Numbered from the stretch's first letter, positions 31,698-42,773 are shown. The stretch: DNA of 64,000 bases from Mangrovimicrobium sediminis (GCF_004745945.1 NZ_SRLE01000006.1:434001-498000), one strand, 5' to 3'. Program-made: numbers and translations. The notes: generated by a model from the letters alone, not told the origin.

Positions 31698-32066
31698 TCA
31701 GATAACTTCCGGGGCCAGAGAAATGATCTTCATGAACTTCTCGCCGCGCAGTTCGCGGGTTACCGGCCCGAAGATACGGGTGCCGATAGGCGCCTGCTGG
31801 TTGTTCAGCAGCACGGCGGCGTTATCGTCGAACTTGATCAGGGAGCCATCGGCACGGCGCACGCCCTTCTTGGTGCGTACGACGACCGCGGTCATCACCT
31901 GGCCTTTCTTGACCTTGCCGCGCGGAATCGCTTCCTTGACGGTCACCTTGATCAGGTCACCCACGCGCGCGTAGCGACGCTTGGAGCCACCCAGCACCTT
32001 GATGCACATCACGCGACGGGCGCCGCTGTTATCGGCGACTTCCAAATACGACTGTGTCTGAATCAT
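31698..32066 (-). CDS. rplN: 50S ribosomal protein L14
   Basis: Intersubunit-bridge protein of 122 residues: starts [27 protein letters not shown] and ends [12 protein letters not shown]. Also the docking site for RsfS, encoded at 51522-51863 in this window. It opens the spc operon 43 bp after rpsQ; I did not find a convincing separate promoter in that gap. Confidence 0.98.
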   Translation of the reverse strand: MIQTQSYLEVADNSGARRVMCIKVLGGSKRRYARVGDLIKVTVKEAIPRGKVKKGQVMTAVVVRTKKGVRRADGSLIKFDDNAAVLLNNQQAPIGTRIFGPVTRELRGEKFMKIISLAPEVI

Positions 32067-32109
32067 CTTCTACTCCAAACTGCGGCTGGCAGCCGCAAAA
32101 TCTCGCTAC

Positions 32110-32376
32110 TTAAATCTGCGTGGCGCTCTCTACGACTTCCACCAGCTTCCAGGTCTTGCTCTTGGAAAGCGGACGGGTTTCAGCGACGGTCACGGTGTCG
32201 CCGATGCCGCACTGGTTGTCTTCGTCGTGCGCATGGATCTTGGAGGAACGAGTGATGTACTTGCCGTACACGGGGTGCTTCACCCGGCGCTCGATCAGTA
32301 CGGTGATCGTCTTGTCCATCTTGTTGCTGACAACCCGGCCGGTTGCCGTACGGGTACGGTTTTCTGCAGCTGACAT
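32110..32376 (-). CDS. rpsQ: 30S ribosomal protein S17
   Basis: OB-fold 16S rRNA-binding protein, 88 residues. Family region [29 protein letters not shown]-type sequence is present near the N-terminus, followed by [22 protein letters not shown]. Last gene of the S10 operon, 2 bp after rpmC. Confidence 0.98.
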   Translation of the reverse strand: MSAAENRTRTATGRVVSNKMDKTITVLIERRVKHPVYGKYITRSSKIHAHDEDNQCGIGDTVTVAETRPLSKSKTWKLVEVVESATQI

Positions 32377-32378
32377 GT

Positions 32379-32570
32379 TCAGTTACCTGCCTTCTCAGTG
32401 AGTACAGTCTTCACGCGTGCGATGTCGCGCTGGTTGTCTCGCAGCAGGTGAGTCTGCCCGAGCTGACCAGTGGACTTCTGCATGCGCAGCTTGAACTGCT
32501 CCTCACGCAGGGTGAGCAGCTGCTTGTTCAGGTCCTCTACGGACTTCTCACGCAAATCGCTAGCTTTCAT
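32379..32570 (-). CDS. rpmC: 50S ribosomal protein L29
   Basis: 63-residue two-helix protein at the exit tunnel, part of the docking site for signal recognition particle and trigger factor. Starts [22 protein letters not shown] at 32570 is chosen over a GTG one codon upstream because it matches the family; the ATG shares one base with the rplP TGA. Confidence 0.97.
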   Translation of the reverse strand: MKASDLREKSVEDLNKQLLTLREEQFKLRMQKSTGQLGQTHLLRDNQRDIARVKTVLTEKAGN

Positions 32571-32983
32571 CACATCACCGACCGTTTTACAAAAGTTGTG
32601 GCTACCGGGATCTTCGCGGCGGCCAGCTCGAATGCTTCGCGGGCCAGCTCTTCGGAGACGCCCTGCACTTCATACAGCACCTTGCCAGGCTGGATCTGCG
32701 CCACCCAGTACTCGACGTTACCCTTACCCTTACCCTGGCGAACTTCCAGCGGCTTGGTGGTAATCGGCTTGTCCGGGAACACACGGATCCAGATTTTGCC
32801 GCCACGCTTGATGTGACGGGTCATGGCGCGACGTGCCGCCTCGATCTGGCGCGCGGTGATACGGCCGCGACCAGTCGCCTTCAGTCCGAATTCGCCAAAG
32901 CTCACCTTGCTGCCGCGATGGGCCAGGCCACGGTTGCGACCCTTGTGAGTCTTGCGGAATTTTGTACGCTTAGGTTGAAGCAT
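32570..32983 (-). CDS. rplP: 50S ribosomal protein L16
   Basis: 137-residue protein near the A site and peptidyl-transferase centre, starting [21 protein letters not shown]. The arginine that is hydroxylated in some relatives falls in [24 protein letters not shown]. Overlaps rpmC by one base. Confidence 0.98.
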   Translation of the reverse strand: MLQPKRTKFRKTHKGRNRGLAHRGSKVSFGEFGLKATGRGRITARQIEAARRAMTRHIKRGGKIWIRVFPDKPITTKPLEVRQGKGKGNVEYWVAQIQPGKVLYEVQGVSEELAREAFELAAAKIPVATTFVKRSVM

Positions 32984-32994
32984 CTGCGTAACCC

Positions 32995-33666
32995 TTAATT
33001 AGTTGCAGTTTTCCGGGCGCTGTCGGAGGTGTCTTCGCCACCGATGACTTCGCCTTTGAAAATCCATACCTTCACACCGATGATGCCGTAGGTCGTCGAC
33101 GCCTCGTAGGTGGCGTAGTCGATGTCGGCGCGCAGGGTGTGCAGCGGCACACGGCCTTCGCGGTACCATTCGGTGCGCGCGATTTCCGCGCCACCCAGGC
33201 GGCCGCTGACCTGGATCTTGATGCCTTCGGCACCCTGGCGCATGGCGTTCTGTACCACGCGCTTCATGGCGCGGCGGAACATCACGCGACGCTCCAGCTG
33301 CTGGGCGACGTTCTGCGCCACCAGCTTGGCATCCAGGTCCGGCTTGCGGATTTCCTCGATGTTGATGTGCACGGGGACGCCCATCTTCTCGGTCAGAACC
33401 TTGCGCAGCGCGTCCACGTCCTCGCCTTTCTTGCCGATCACGATGCCGGGGCGGGCGGTGTGGATGGTGATACGTGCGGTCTGCGCCGGGCGCTCGATCA
33501 CAACACGGCTCACCGACGCGTTTTCCAGCGCCTTCTCGATGTACTTGCGAACTTCCAGGTCAGTAATGAGCTGCTTGGAGTAGTTCTTGCTGTCGGCGTA
33601 CCAGATGGAATTGTGATCCTTGACAATGCCCAGGCGAATTCCGACGGGATGTACTTTCTGACCCAT
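32995..33666 (-). CDS. rpsC: 30S ribosomal protein S3
   Basis: mRNA-entry-site protein with helicase function, 223 residues. Contains the KH-domain core [21 protein letters not shown] and the C-terminal S3 signature region [32 protein letters not shown]-type sequence. 20 bp after rplV. Confidence 0.98.
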   Translation of the reverse strand: MGQKVHPVGIRLGIVKDHNSIWYADSKNYSKQLITDLEVRKYIEKALENASVSRVVIERPAQTARITIHTARPGIVIGKKGEDVDALRKVLTEKMGVPVHINIEEIRKPDLDAKLVAQNVAQQLERRVMFRRAMKRVVQNAMRQGAEGIKIQVSGRLGGAEIARTEWYREGRVPLHTLRADIDYATYEASTTYGIIGVKVWIFKGEVIGGEDTSDSARKTATN

Positions 33667-33686
33667 GTTGGTCGTCTCCTGCTCTC

Positions 33687-34025
33687 TTAGCCTTCGGCGT
33701 CTGCCACTTTCACGGTGATGTGACAGCTACGCTTGAAAATACGGTCTGCGCGACCCTTGGCGCGGGGACGCAGGCGCTTCATGGTCATGCCCTCATCGAC
33801 GAAGATGGTGGACACTTTCAGCTCGTCCACGTCGGCACCTTCGTTGTTCTCGGCGTTGGCGATCGCAGAGTCGAGAACCTTCTTGACGATCTGCGCCGCT
33901 TTCTTGTTGCTGAATTCCAGCAGGTTCAGCGCTTCTTCCACAGGCTTGCCGCGGACCTGGTCAGCGACCAGGCGGGCTTTCTGCGCAGAGATACGCGCGC
34001 CTTTCAGTCTTGCTGCAACTTCCAT
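33687..34025 (-). CDS. rplV: 50S ribosomal protein L22
   Basis: Exit-tunnel protein whose extended hairpin (around [20 protein letters not shown]) lines the constriction and affects macrolide binding. 112 residues, starting [22 protein letters not shown]. 25 bp after rpsS. Confidence 0.98.
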   Translation of the reverse strand: MEVAARLKGARISAQKARLVADQVRGKPVEEALNLLEFSNKKAAQIVKKVLDSAIANAENNEGADVDELKVSTIFVDEGMTMKRLRPRAKGRADRIFKRSCHITVKVADAEG

Positions 34026-34050
34026 TTCCTCAACCTCTTTCCGCGGCGCC

Positions 34051-34326
34051 TTAGCGCTTCGCCTTCTTGTCTACGATGTGGCCCTTGAAGGTGCGCGTGA
34101 CCGCGAACTCGCCGAGCTTGTGACCGACCATGTCTTCGTTGATCAGGACGGGCACGTGCTGGCGACCGTTGTGCACGGCAATCGTCAGGCCAACCATATC
34201 CGGTGAAACCATGGAGCGGCGCGACCAGGTCTTGATGGGACGACGATCGTTGGCTTCGACAGCGGCTTCTACCTTCTTCATCAGGTGCAGGTCGATAAAA
34301 GGACCTTTCTTCAGTGAACGCGGCAC
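34051..34326 (-). CDS. rpsS: 30S ribosomal protein S19
   Basis: Head protein of the small subunit, 91 residues, beginning [22 protein letters not shown] with a GTG start codon. The S19 signature [16 protein letters not shown] is complete. 37 bp after rplB. Confidence 0.98.
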   Translation of the reverse strand: MPRSLKKGPFIDLHLMKKVEAAVEANDRRPIKTWSRRSMVSPDMVGLTIAVHNGRQHVPVLINEDMVGHKLGEFAVTRTFKGHIVDKKAKR

Positions 34327-34363
34327 AATCTGTTTCCTCTACTCTCGATACTTACGATCGCAA

Positions 34364-35191
34364 TTACTTCTTGCCGCGGCGGCGCACGATAAGCTTGTCG
34401 GTGCGCTTGTTGCTGCGGGTCTTGTAACCCTTGGTCGGGGTACCCCAGGGGCTGACCGGGTGACGGCCGCCGGAGGTACGGCCTTCACCACCACCATGCG
34501 GGTGGTCGACCGGGTTCATGGCCACACCGCGAACGGTGGGGCGAACACCACGCCAGCGCGCCGCGCCGGCCTTGCCGAGCTTGCGCAGGCTGTGCTCGGA
34601 GTTCGATACCTCGCCGATAGTGGCGCGGCAGTCGACCAGCACCTTGCGCATCTCGCCGGAGCGCAGGCGCAGGGTTGCGTACTGGCCTTCGCGGGCCACC
34701 AGCTGTACGCCGGCGCCGGCCGAACGGGCCAGCTGGGCGCCCTTGCCGGGCTTGAGCTCGATGCAGTGCACAACGCTACCCACCGGGATGTTGCGCAGCG
34801 GCAGGCAGTTACCGACCTTGATCGGTGCTGCGGAGCCGGACTGTACGACGTCGCCAGCCTGCACGCCCTTGGGCGCGATGATGTAGCGGCGCTCACCATC
34901 GGCGAACAGCAGCAGCGCGATGTGCGCGGAGCGGTTCGGGTCGTATTCCAGGCGCTCTACCTTGGCCGGAATGCTGTCCTTGTTGCGCTTGAAGTCGACA
35001 ACGCGGTAGTGCTGCTTGTGACCGCCGCCAATGTGCCGGGTGGTGATCCGACCTTTGTTGTTGCGGCCACCGTTGCGGCTTTGCTTCTCAACCAGCGGTG
35101 AGTACGGCGCGCCCTTGTGCAGGTTCGCGTCGACCACGCGCACGACGTGACGTCGGCCGGGTGAAGTAGGTTTGCTCTTCAGAACTGCCAT
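34364..35191 (-). CDS. rplB: 50S ribosomal protein L2
   Basis: Core 50S protein needed for subunit joining and peptidyl transfer, 275 residues. The C-terminal signature [21 protein letters not shown], with the conserved His needed for activity, is present. 12 bp after rplW. Confidence 0.98.
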   Translation of the reverse strand: MAVLKSKPTSPGRRHVVRVVDANLHKGAPYSPLVEKQSRNGGRNNKGRITTRHIGGGHKQHYRVVDFKRNKDSIPAKVERLEYDPNRSAHIALLLFADGERRYIIAPKGVQAGDVVQSGSAAPIKVGNCLPLRNIPVGSVVHCIELKPGKGAQLARSAGAGVQLVAREGQYATLRLRSGEMRKVLVDCRATIGEVSNSEHSLRKLGKAGAARWRGVRPTVRGVAMNPVDHPHGGGEGRTSGGRHPVSPWGTPTKGYKTRSNKRTDKLIVRRRGKK

Positions 35192-35203
35192 TGCTGCGAC
35201 TCC

Positions 35204-35500
35204 TTACTCGACCGCGGCAAAGTCGATATCCTGACCTTGCTCCAGACGTACATATGCCTTCTTCCAGGTCGGCTTGGTGCTGTAACCGAAACGGTTGCGC
35301 TTGACCTTGCCCTTGACCTTCAGGGTGCGCACGCTGTCCACCTTGACCTTGAACAGCTGCTCGACCGACTTCTTGATCTCGGTCTTGGTGGCATCCACCG
35401 CGACCTTGAAGACGAACTGGTTGTTGGCGTCGGCGACCACGGCCGCCTTCTCGGAAACGTGCGGGCTCACCAGCACCTGGAATACGCGCTCGGGGTTCAT
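35204..35500 (-). CDS. rplW: 50S ribosomal protein L23
   Basis: Tunnel-exit protein that docks trigger factor and SRP, 98 residues: [13 protein letters not shown] near the N-terminus and [21 protein letters not shown] region near the C-terminus. Its ATG overlaps the rplD TGA as ATGA. Confidence 0.98.
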   Translation of the reverse strand: MNPERVFQVLVSPHVSEKAAVVADANNQFVFKVAVDATKTEIKKSVEQLFKVKVDSVRTLKVKGKVKRNRFGYSTKPTWKKAYVRLEQGQDIDFAAVE

Positions 35501-36114
35501 GCCAGCATCTCCTCAATCTTCTTCACAGCGTCAACCGTGACCATCACCTTCTCGTGAGAGATCAGGCTGACCGGGTCCACGCCGTTGACGTCGCGCACGT
35601 CGACCTTGTGCAGGTTGCGCGCCGCCAGGTAGAGGTTCTCGTTGACCTCGGTGGCGACGATCAGCGCGTTGTCCACACCGTACTCGCCGAGCTGCTTGAC
35701 CAGCAGCTTGGTCTTCGGCTGCTCCAGGTCCAGGCTCTCGACCACCACCAGGCGATCCTGGCGGGCCAGCTCAGACATGATGGTGCGCAGTGCGGCGCGG
35801 TACATCTTGCGGTTCACTTTCTGCTCGTGATCCTGCGGCTTGGCCGCGAAGGTCACACCACCGGTACGCCAGATGGGCGAGCGGATGGTGCCCGCACGGG
35901 CGCGACCGGTACCTTTCTGGCGCCACGGCTTCTTGCCACCACCAGCGACCTCGGAGCGGGTCTTCTGGGCGCGGGTGCCCTGACGGGCGCCGGCCAGATA
36001 GGCGGTAACAACCTGGTGAACCAGATCTTCGTTGTAGTCCTTGGCGAAGGCGACATCAGAGACGGAGACTTTGCCCCCGTCGACGTTACCCGGCTTCACA
36101 ACATTCAATTCCAC
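35497..36114 (-). CDS. rplD: 50S ribosomal protein L4
   Basis: Tunnel protein of 205 residues; in E. coli it also represses the S10 operon. The extended loop [23 protein letters not shown] that lines the tunnel is present. GTG start with GGGGG upstream. 18 bp after rplC and overlapping rplW by 4 bp. Confidence 0.97.
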   Translation of the reverse strand: MELNVVKPGNVDGGKVSVSDVAFAKDYNEDLVHQVVTAYLAGARQGTRAQKTRSEVAGGGKKPWRQKGTGRARAGTIRSPIWRTGGVTFAAKPQDHEQKVNRKMYRAALRTIMSELARQDRLVVVESLDLEQPKTKLLVKQLGEYGVDNALIVATEVNENLYLAARNLHKVDVRDVNGVDPVSLISHEKVMVTVDAVKKIEEMLA

Positions 36115-36132
36115 GTTCGAAACCCCCTAACT

Positions 36133-36765
36133 TTATGCCTTGACGCTGGGGCGCACGATAACGTGGCCACCGGGAGCACCGGGAACGGCGCCCTTGATGA
36201 GCAGCAGGTTGCGCTCGGCGTCAACACGCACGACTTCCAGCCCCTGGGTAGTAACCTGTTCGGCACCCATGTGACCGGCCATCTTCTTGCCCTTGAACAC
36301 ACGGCCCGGGGTCTGGCACTGGCCAATGGAACCCGGTGCGCGGTGGGACAGGGAGTTACCGTGGGTGGCGTCCTGGGTGCGGAAGTTCCAGCGCTTGACC
36401 GCGCCCTGGAAGCCCTTGCCCTTGGATTTGCCGGCCACGTCGACCATCTGGCCCGCTTCGAAACGCTCGACGGTCAGCTCAGCGCCAACCTCGAATGCCT
36501 CGTCGCCTTCCAGACGGAATTCCCACAGACCGTTGCCAGCCTCGACACCCGCTTTCGCGAAGTGCCCGGCTTCTGCTTTACTCACTTTTGAGGTCTTGCG
36601 GCTTCCCGCAGTGACCTGAATTGCCCGGTACCCATCGGTCTCGAGCTCTTTGATTTGAGTAACGCGGTTTGGAGAGATCTCCACTACGGTTACTGGAATG
36701 GATGCGCCGTCTTCGGTAAACACACGGGTCATACCGGACTTACGGCCGACTAAGCCAATAGTCAT
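36133..36765 (-). CDS. rplC: 50S ribosomal protein L3
   Basis: Early assembly protein near the peptidyl-transferase centre, 210 residues. Contains [17 protein letters not shown] at the start and the conserved [26 protein letters not shown] stretch, including the Gln that is methylated in relatives. A 129-bp gap separates it from rpsJ. Confidence 0.98.
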   Translation of the reverse strand: MTIGLVGRKSGMTRVFTEDGASIPVTVVEISPNRVTQIKELETDGYRAIQVTAGSRKTSKVSKAEAGHFAKAGVEAGNGLWEFRLEGDEAFEVGAELTVERFEAGQMVDVAGKSKGKGFQGAVKRWNFRTQDATHGNSLSHRAPGSIGQCQTPGRVFKGKKMAGHMGAEQVTTQGLEVVRVDAERNLLLIKGAVPGAPGGHVIVRPSVKA

Positions 36766-36894
36766 TTTGCCAACCTCACAGTGTACGGGGCTAAAAACCC
36801 TCTATGGCCTTCCCCGTCGACTCATCACGCCGCCGGGGCTGTTACACACCCGGTACGCGGTAAGCGACCGGGCAGGTCTTGTTACGAAATTTCG

Positions 36895-37206
36895 TTAACC
36901 AAGACTGATCTGTACTTCTACACCTGCTGCCAGGTCCAGTTTCATCAGGGCGTCGACGGTTTTTTCAGTCGGCTCCACGATGTCCAACAGACGCTTGTGG
37001 GTACGAATTTCGTACTGGTCACGTGCGTCCTTGTTAACGTGCGGGGAAATCAGCACGGTGTATTTTTCCTTCCGGGTGGGAAGGGGGATCGGCCCCTTGA
37101 CTTGCGCACCGGTGCGGCGCGCGGTTTCGACGATTTCCTGGGTCGATGAATCGATCAGTCGATGGTCGAACGCCTTGAGGCGGATACGGATACGTTGGTT
37201 CTGCAC
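36895..37206 (-). CDS. rpsJ: 30S ribosomal protein S10
   Basis: Head protein of the small subunit and NusB partner in antitermination, 103 residues. The GTG at 37206 gives the family start [19 protein letters not shown] and has GGAG nine bases upstream; the open frame continues further upstream but without family similarity. First gene of the S10 operon. Unlike many gammaproteobacteria there is no tuf/fusA upstream. Confidence 0.98.
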   Translation of the reverse strand: MQNQRIRIRLKAFDHRLIDSSTQEIVETARRTGAQVKGPIPLPTRKEKYTVLISPHVNKDARDQYEIRTHKRLLDIVEPTEKTVDALMKLDLAAGVEVQISLG

Positions 37207-37273
37207 CTGACCTAACTCCAAGTATGAAAAAACCAGAGGCCCGCACAGGGACCCCCCGAAAAAAGGAACGCGA

Positions 37274-37302
37274 ATTCTAATGATCGCCCTAGGTACTGTC
37301 AA
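37274..37302 (-). promoter_or_regulatory. Promoter of the S10 operon
   Basis: On the minus strand TTGACA (perfect -35) and TAGAAT are separated by 17 bp, giving a leader of about 60 nt before rpsJ. The remaining part of the 309-bp gap, 37303-37515, holds no gene; only the hairpin at 37485-37508 stands out. Confidence 0.8.
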
Positions 37303-37484
37303 GGCGATCGCCAGAATATTTTTCGGGATCCTTTACACCACCCTTGTTCGCCCTCAATCACGACGGCGGGGTGGCGAGTGGGCGGCAACTATACCTGAAT
37401 CGCAGCGCAATACCAGTGGGAAATAGTCACAGCACGGCGCGCCGGCAGGGGCACCAGAATAGCAACGTAAAGAAGGAAGAATGC

Positions 37485-37508
37485 GGCCGGCGCGGTACGC
37501 CGCCGGCC
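37485..37508 (-). terminator. Hairpin after the DksA-like gene, possible terminator
   Basis: An 8-bp GC-only stem GGCCGGCG/CGCCGGCC with an 8-nt loop lies 7 bp past the stop of the DksA-like gene. The minus strand then reads a T-rich GCATTCTTCCTTCTTT, not an uninterrupted T run, so termination is plausible but not certain. Confidence 0.45.
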
Positions 37509-37515
37509 AACCGGT

Positions 37516-37842
37516 TCAGTCAGCGCAGTTCACGCAGCGGGTGGCCTCCGGCAGCGCGCGCAGGCGCCCCACCCCGATGTCCTCGCCACAGGTCTCGCAC
37601 TCGCCATAGGTGCCCGCCTCGATCTTGTCCAGGGCGACCTGGATCGCGTGCAGCGACTGGCGGGTCTCGTTGCCTATGGCATCCACGACCTCGTCGTTCT
37701 CACGCTCCTGGGCCTGCTCGGCGGAATCGCCGGAGTGCTCGCGGGTGACGTCGCGCTTGATGCTGGCCAGCCGCGAGTGCATCGCATCGCGGCGAGCGAC
37801 CAGCGCCTCGCGCAGTTCCTCGTAGGCAGCCTGGGTACTCAT
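37516..37842 (-). CDS. TraR/DksA-family zinc-finger protein
   Basis: 108-residue protein with a coiled-coil-type helical N-terminus and a C4 zinc finger: Cys82 and Cys85 in ECETC, Cys103 and Cys106 in RCVNC. Such proteins bind in the RNA polymerase secondary channel in the manner of DksA, though the acidic tip that marks true DksA is not obvious, and this is shorter than DksA (about 150). Its start shares one base with the stop of the DUF465 gene (TGATG), so the two are coupled. Exact function unknown. Confidence 0.85.
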   Translation of the reverse strand: MSTQAAYEELREALVARRDAMHSRLASIKRDVTREHSGDSAEQAQERENDEVVDAIGNETRQSLHAIQVALDKIEAGTYGECETCGEDIGVGRLRALPEATRCVNCAD

Positions 37843-38078
37843 CAGGCGGTCAGCATCCGGTACAGTTCGTCTTTCAGGTGCACCCGGCGTACCTTGGCCT
37901 CCTCCTCGGTGCGAGTGGCCACCGGGGTGACCTCGTCCTCCATCTTCTCGATGTCCCGGGTCAGTTCGTGGTACTCCTCGAACAGCTTGCGGAAATGGGC
38001 ATCCGAGGTCTTCAGCTCATGAATGCGGTCGTTCAGTTCCGGGAATTCATGGTGCAGGTCGTGATGTTCTACTGACAT
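37842..38078 (-). CDS. DUF465 (YdcH-like) protein
   Basis: 78-residue helical protein matching the YdcH/DUF465 family: EFPELNDRIHELKTSDAHF, FEEYHELTRDIEKMEDEV and KVRRVHLKDELYRML. Rich in His and charged residues; no signal peptide. First gene of a two-gene unit with the zinc-finger gene. No function is established for the family. Confidence 0.85.
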   Translation of the reverse strand: MSVEHHDLHHEFPELNDRIHELKTSDAHFRKLFEEYHELTRDIEKMEDEVTPVATRTEEEAKVRRVHLKDELYRMLTA

Positions 38079-38245
38079 TATATTTACCTTCTTTATCTTG
38101 CGGTTGGTGACACTTCAATTACAGCGTAGCAAGCTGCGGCCGGCGAGCCATGATTTAGGTCAGGGTCGCAGCCGGCTGTGTCGTGGCTTGACGCCGGTCT
38201 GTTCAGGCCAGACTATACCGGGCAGGCAAAGCACAGGACAACAGT

Positions 38246-38644
38246 ATGGCAGGCGGCGAAAAAACCCACTCGGTACTCATGGGATATCTACTGTGGATCT
38301 TCGGGTTCATGGGCTCCCATCGCTTCTATTACGGGCGGCAGATTACCGGCGTCATCTGGTTTTTCACCCTCGGCCTGTTCTTCATCGGCTGGATCATCGA
38401 CCTGTTACTGATTCCCGGAATGTCGCGTTCCGCCGACAGTCGCTTCAAGAGCGGCCCGGTGGACTATGACCTGGCGTGGATCCTGCTGACATTCCTCGGC
38501 TGGGCCGGCGTGCACCGCATGTACATGGGCAAGTGGATCACCGGCGTCATCTACCTGTGCACCGGCGGCCTGTTCCTGCTCGGCGTGCTATGGGACTACC
38601 TGACGCTCAACGAGCAGCTCTCGGACGTCAACCGCGGCTATTGA
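38246..38644 (+). CDS. Membrane protein with two TM2 domains
   Basis: 132-residue inner-membrane protein with four predicted helices in two TM2 units: LLWIFGFMGSHRFYYGRQITGVI and LLTFLGWAGVHRMYMGKWITGVI share the motif G-x-HR-x-Y-x-G. AGGA lies seven bases before the ATG. It converges on prfC with a 6-bp gap. TM2 proteins have no settled bacterial function; the internal duplication is clear. Confidence 0.85.
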   Translation: MAGGEKTHSVLMGYLLWIFGFMGSHRFYYGRQITGVIWFFTLGLFFIGWIIDLLLIPGMSRSADSRFKSGPVDYDLAWILLTFLGWAGVHRMYMGKWITGVIYLCTGGLFLLGVLWDYLTLNEQLSDVNRGY

Positions 38645-38650
38645 CCGGGC

Positions 38651-40228
<1,578 letters not shown>

Positions 40229-40256
40229 GGGACGTGGCTACCGTCAAAAAGCGCGG

Positions 40257-40262
40257 ATTATA
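40257..40262 (-). promoter_or_regulatory. Possible -10 element of prfC
   Basis: TATAAT on the minus strand, about 29 bp before the prfC start. No good -35 lies at 16-18 bp, so this is tentative. A GC-rich inverted repeat (GCCCGCGG/CCGCGGGC) at 40290-40318, without a T run, lies between it and the peroxidase gene. Confidence 0.35.
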
Positions 40263-40352
40263 CGCCCTCGCCCAACGCCCCGGAAGGCCGCCCGCGGGGA
40301 GTGCACAGCACCGCGGGCGCCGGGACTTGACGGCCGGACCTGGTCGAACCGC

Positions 40353-41354
40353 TCAGTCGAAGGGAATGGGCGGCGGCGTCGTGTCCGACGAGGGCGGCAA
40401 CTGCGGCAGCTCGAAGCGCGGCTGGTCGCCGGTCAGGGTGCGCAGGAAGGCGACGATGCTGGCGTTCTCCGCGTCGCTGAAGGTGCGGCCGAGTTGGATG
40501 CGCCCCATCACGTCCACCGCCTCGGTCATGGTCTGCGCCTCGCCGTCGTGGAAGTAGGGGTAGGTCAGCTCGATATTGCGCAGCGTCGGCACCTTGAACT
40601 TGAAGCGGTCCGCCTCGTTGCCGGTCACCGCCGCCAGGCCAATCGCCTCGTTGTGCGTCGGGTACGGCGCCACCAGGCCCATTTTCTGGAACGAGCTACC
40701 GCCCAAGCCCGGGCCGTAGTGACAGGCGACACAGCCGCTGTTCTTGAACAACTGGTAGCCCTCGAGCGCCTGCGGCGAAATGGCGTCGGCCTCGCCCAGC
40801 AGCCAGCGGTCAAAGGGCGCATTGGGCGTCACCAGGGTTTTCTCGAACTCGGCGATGGCGTGGGTCACACGCTCGATGTCGATCTCCCCGGTGCCGAACA
40901 CCAGGCGAAACTCGGTGACGTAGCCGGGGATGGAGGCGAGCAGGTCCACCGCCAGGGTATGGCTGAAGCCCATTTCCTTGGGGTTGGCGATCGGTCCGCC
41001 GGCCTGCTCCTGCAGGTCCGCGGCGCGCCCGTCCCAGAACTGGGCCACGTTCAGGCTGGAATTGAGCACCGTGGGCGCGTTGATCGGGCCGCGCTGCCAT
41101 TTATGGCCGATCGAGGTCTTCAGGTTGTCCGTGCCGCCCATGCTCAGGTTGTGGCAGGAGTTGCAGGAGATGAACCCGGAACGCGACAGGCGCGGGTCGA
41201 AATACAGTTTCTTGCCCAACTCTGCCTGGGCCAGGTTGATCTCTTTCGGCGGTTCGATGGGCTGCACCGGTTCTTCGGCGAACGCCGGTGCGGCCACCCC
41301 GGCCAGTACCGCCAGGCCGGCGAAAAATGCACGATAGGATCTGCGAGATTTCAC
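40353..41354 (-). CDS. Di-haem cytochrome c peroxidase
   Basis: Periplasmic enzyme that reduces hydrogen peroxide with electrons from cytochrome c. 333 residues with a signal peptide (residues 1-27, ending PAFAEE) and two haem c sites: CNSCH (64-68) and CVACH (208-212). The MauG/CcpA family assignment is clear. GTG at 41354 is chosen because GGGAG lies eight bases upstream and the signal peptide then starts MKSRRS. It is divergent from the RegB/RegA genes, and an FNR/Anr-like box lies between, matching the oxygen-dependent control known for ccpA in relatives. Confidence 0.92.
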   Translation of the reverse strand: MKSRRSYRAFFAGLAVLAGVAAPAFAEEPVQPIEPPKEINLAQAELGKKLYFDPRLSRSGFISCNSCHNLSMGGTDNLKTSIGHKWQRGPINAPTVLNSSLNVAQFWDGRAADLQEQAGGPIANPKEMGFSHTLAVDLLASIPGYVTEFRLVFGTGEIDIERVTHAIAEFEKTLVTPNAPFDRWLLGEADAISPQALEGYQLFKNSGCVACHYGPGLGGSSFQKMGLVAPYPTHNEAIGLAAVTGNEADRFKFKVPTLRNIELTYPYFHDGEAQTMTEAVDVMGRIQLGRTFSDAENASIVAFLRTLTGDQPRFELPQLPPSSDTTPPPIPFD

Positions 41355-41389
41355 GCTGTCTACTCCCTTGTCTGGTAACACTCGGACTC

Positions 41390-41395
41390 ATTCTA
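41390..41395 (-). promoter_or_regulatory. -10 element of the cytochrome c peroxidase promoter
   Basis: TAGAAT on the minus strand without a recognisable -35. Transcription would start near 41383, which puts the FNR-like box centre at -41.5, the standard place for an FNR-activated promoter. Confidence 0.5.
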
Positions 41396-41417
41396 TGCCG
41401 CGCCCGGCGACACTCGA

Positions 41418-41431
41418 TTGACATTGAGCAA
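41418..41431. promoter_or_regulatory. FNR/Anr-like box between peroxidase and regB/regA
   Basis: TTGACATTGAGCAA matches the FNR/Anr consensus TTGAT-N4-ATCAA at 8 of 10 defined positions. It is centred about 41.5 bp before the expected peroxidase start and about 60 bp before the expected regB start. Confidence 0.6.
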
Positions 41432-41471
41432 GCTTCCGCGAGCTTCTCACCCGAACCGCCCGCGAGCTGCG

Positions 41472-41477
41472 TATAAT
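41472..41477 (+). promoter_or_regulatory. -10 element of the regB promoter
   Basis: Perfect TATAAT six bases before the GTG chosen as the regB start. If used, transcription begins at or next to the start codon, giving a leaderless mRNA. No clear -35 is visible. Confidence 0.5.
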
Positions 41478-41483
41478 GCGCCA

Positions 41484-42773
41484 GTGATCGCCCGCACCCC
41501 AACAAGCACCTACTCCCCCTCCCTGGACAACCTGCGCAGCCTGCTGATGATCCGCTGCGTGGCGCTGCTGGGACAGGTCGGCGTGCTCGCCTACGTGGTC
41601 GCGCTCAATCGCACCACCGAGAACCTGTTCGGCCTGGCCGCCTCGCTGGTTGGGCTCGGCCTGCTCACCGTCGCCAGCTTCTGGCGCCTGGGGCGTCGCT
41701 GGCCGGTGTCCGACGCCGAGTTCCTCACCCAGTTGCTGCTCGATGTGGCCGGCTGGACGGCGCTCATGTATTTCACCGGCGGCGCCTCCAACCCGTTTAT
41801 CTCCTACTACATCGTGCCCTTGGTGGTCGCCGCCGCGGTACTGCCCTGGCGCCACACCTGGCTGGTGGCCGGCACCGCCTTGCTCGCCTACAGCGTGCTG
41901 CTCTACCACTACCGCCCGTTCCCGCTGTTCTCGCCCCACGCCATGGCCGGACACGGCGACGCCGGCAGCGCCCACGTGCTCGGCATGTGGTTCAACTTCC
42001 TGTTCAGCGCCGCCCTCATCACCTACTTCGTGGTGCGTATGGCCGCCCAGTTGCGCCTGCAGCAGGAGCGCGCCACCGCGCACCGCGAACAGCGCCTGCG
42101 CCACGACCAGATCCTCGCCGTCGCCAGCCTCGCCGCGGGCACCGCCCACGAACTCGGCACGCCGCTGGGCACCATGACCGTGCTGGTCGACGAAATGCTC
42201 GCGGACCCAGCCCTGATCGGCGACCTGCGCGAGGACTGCGTCACCCTGCGAGAACAACTGGCCCAGTGCCGCGCCACCCTGGCCACCCTCACCCGCACCG
42301 CCGAGACCGACGACGCCGACGGCGTCAGCGAACTCGAAGCGCGCGAATTCGTCGAGGACACCGTGCGGCGCTGGGCCGTGCGCCGGCCGGGCGTCGATCA
42401 CCGACTGCAGTGCGACACCGAGGGCCTCGCCCCGCGCATCGGCGTCGACACCACCATCGCCCAGGCTCTGGAAAACCTGCTCAACAACGCCGCGGATTCC
42501 GGCACCGACCAGGTCGAGATACGCTACGACTGGAACCCGCGCGAGCTGCGCATCCAGGTGCGCGACCAGGGCCGCGGCATCGATCCGAAACTGCTGGAAT
42601 CGCTGGGCAAGCCGATTATTCATCCCAGCCGCGCCGGGCTCGGCATCGGCCTGCTGCTCAGCCACGCCAGCGTCGAGCGCGTCGGCGGGCGCATCGAGCT
42701 GCGCAACGCCAGCCCGCGGGGCACCATCGCCACCCTCTACCTGCCGCTGCTGCCAAAGGCCTCCGATGACTGA
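41484..42773 (+). CDS. regB: Redox sensor histidine kinase, RegB/PrrB type
   Basis: Inner-membrane histidine kinase of 429 residues with about six N-terminal membrane segments. The quinone-binding motif GGASNPF (99-105) of RegB is present, the phospho-accepting His222 lies in GTAHELGTPLGT, and the redox cysteine of the family is probably Cys262 (QCRATL), 40 residues after the His as in R. capsulatus RegB. The ATP-binding domain shows NLLNNAAD and DQGRGID. The GTG at 41484 is inferred; no Shine-Dalgarno precedes it, and a TTG 66 bp upstream is an alternative. The gene overlaps regA by 8 bp. Confidence 0.9.
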   Translation: MIARTPTSTYSPSLDNLRSLLMIRCVALLGQVGVLAYVVALNRTTENLFGLAASLVGLGLLTVASFWRLGRRWPVSDAEFLTQLLLDVAGWTALMYFTGGASNPFISYYIVPLVVAAAVLPWRHTWLVAGTALLAYSVLLYHYRPFPLFSPHAMAGHGDAGSAHVLGMWFNFLFSAALITYFVVRMAAQLRLQQERATAHREQRLRHDQILAVASLAAGTAHELGTPLGTMTVLVDEMLADPALIGDLREDCVTLREQLAQCRATLATLTRTAETDDADGVSELEAREFVEDTVRRWAVRRPGVDHRLQCDTEGLAPRIGVDTTIAQALENLLNNAADSGTDQVEIRYDWNPRELRIQVRDQGRGIDPKLLESLGKPIIHPSRAGLGIGLLLSHASVERVGGRIELRNASPRGTIATLYLPLLPKASDD

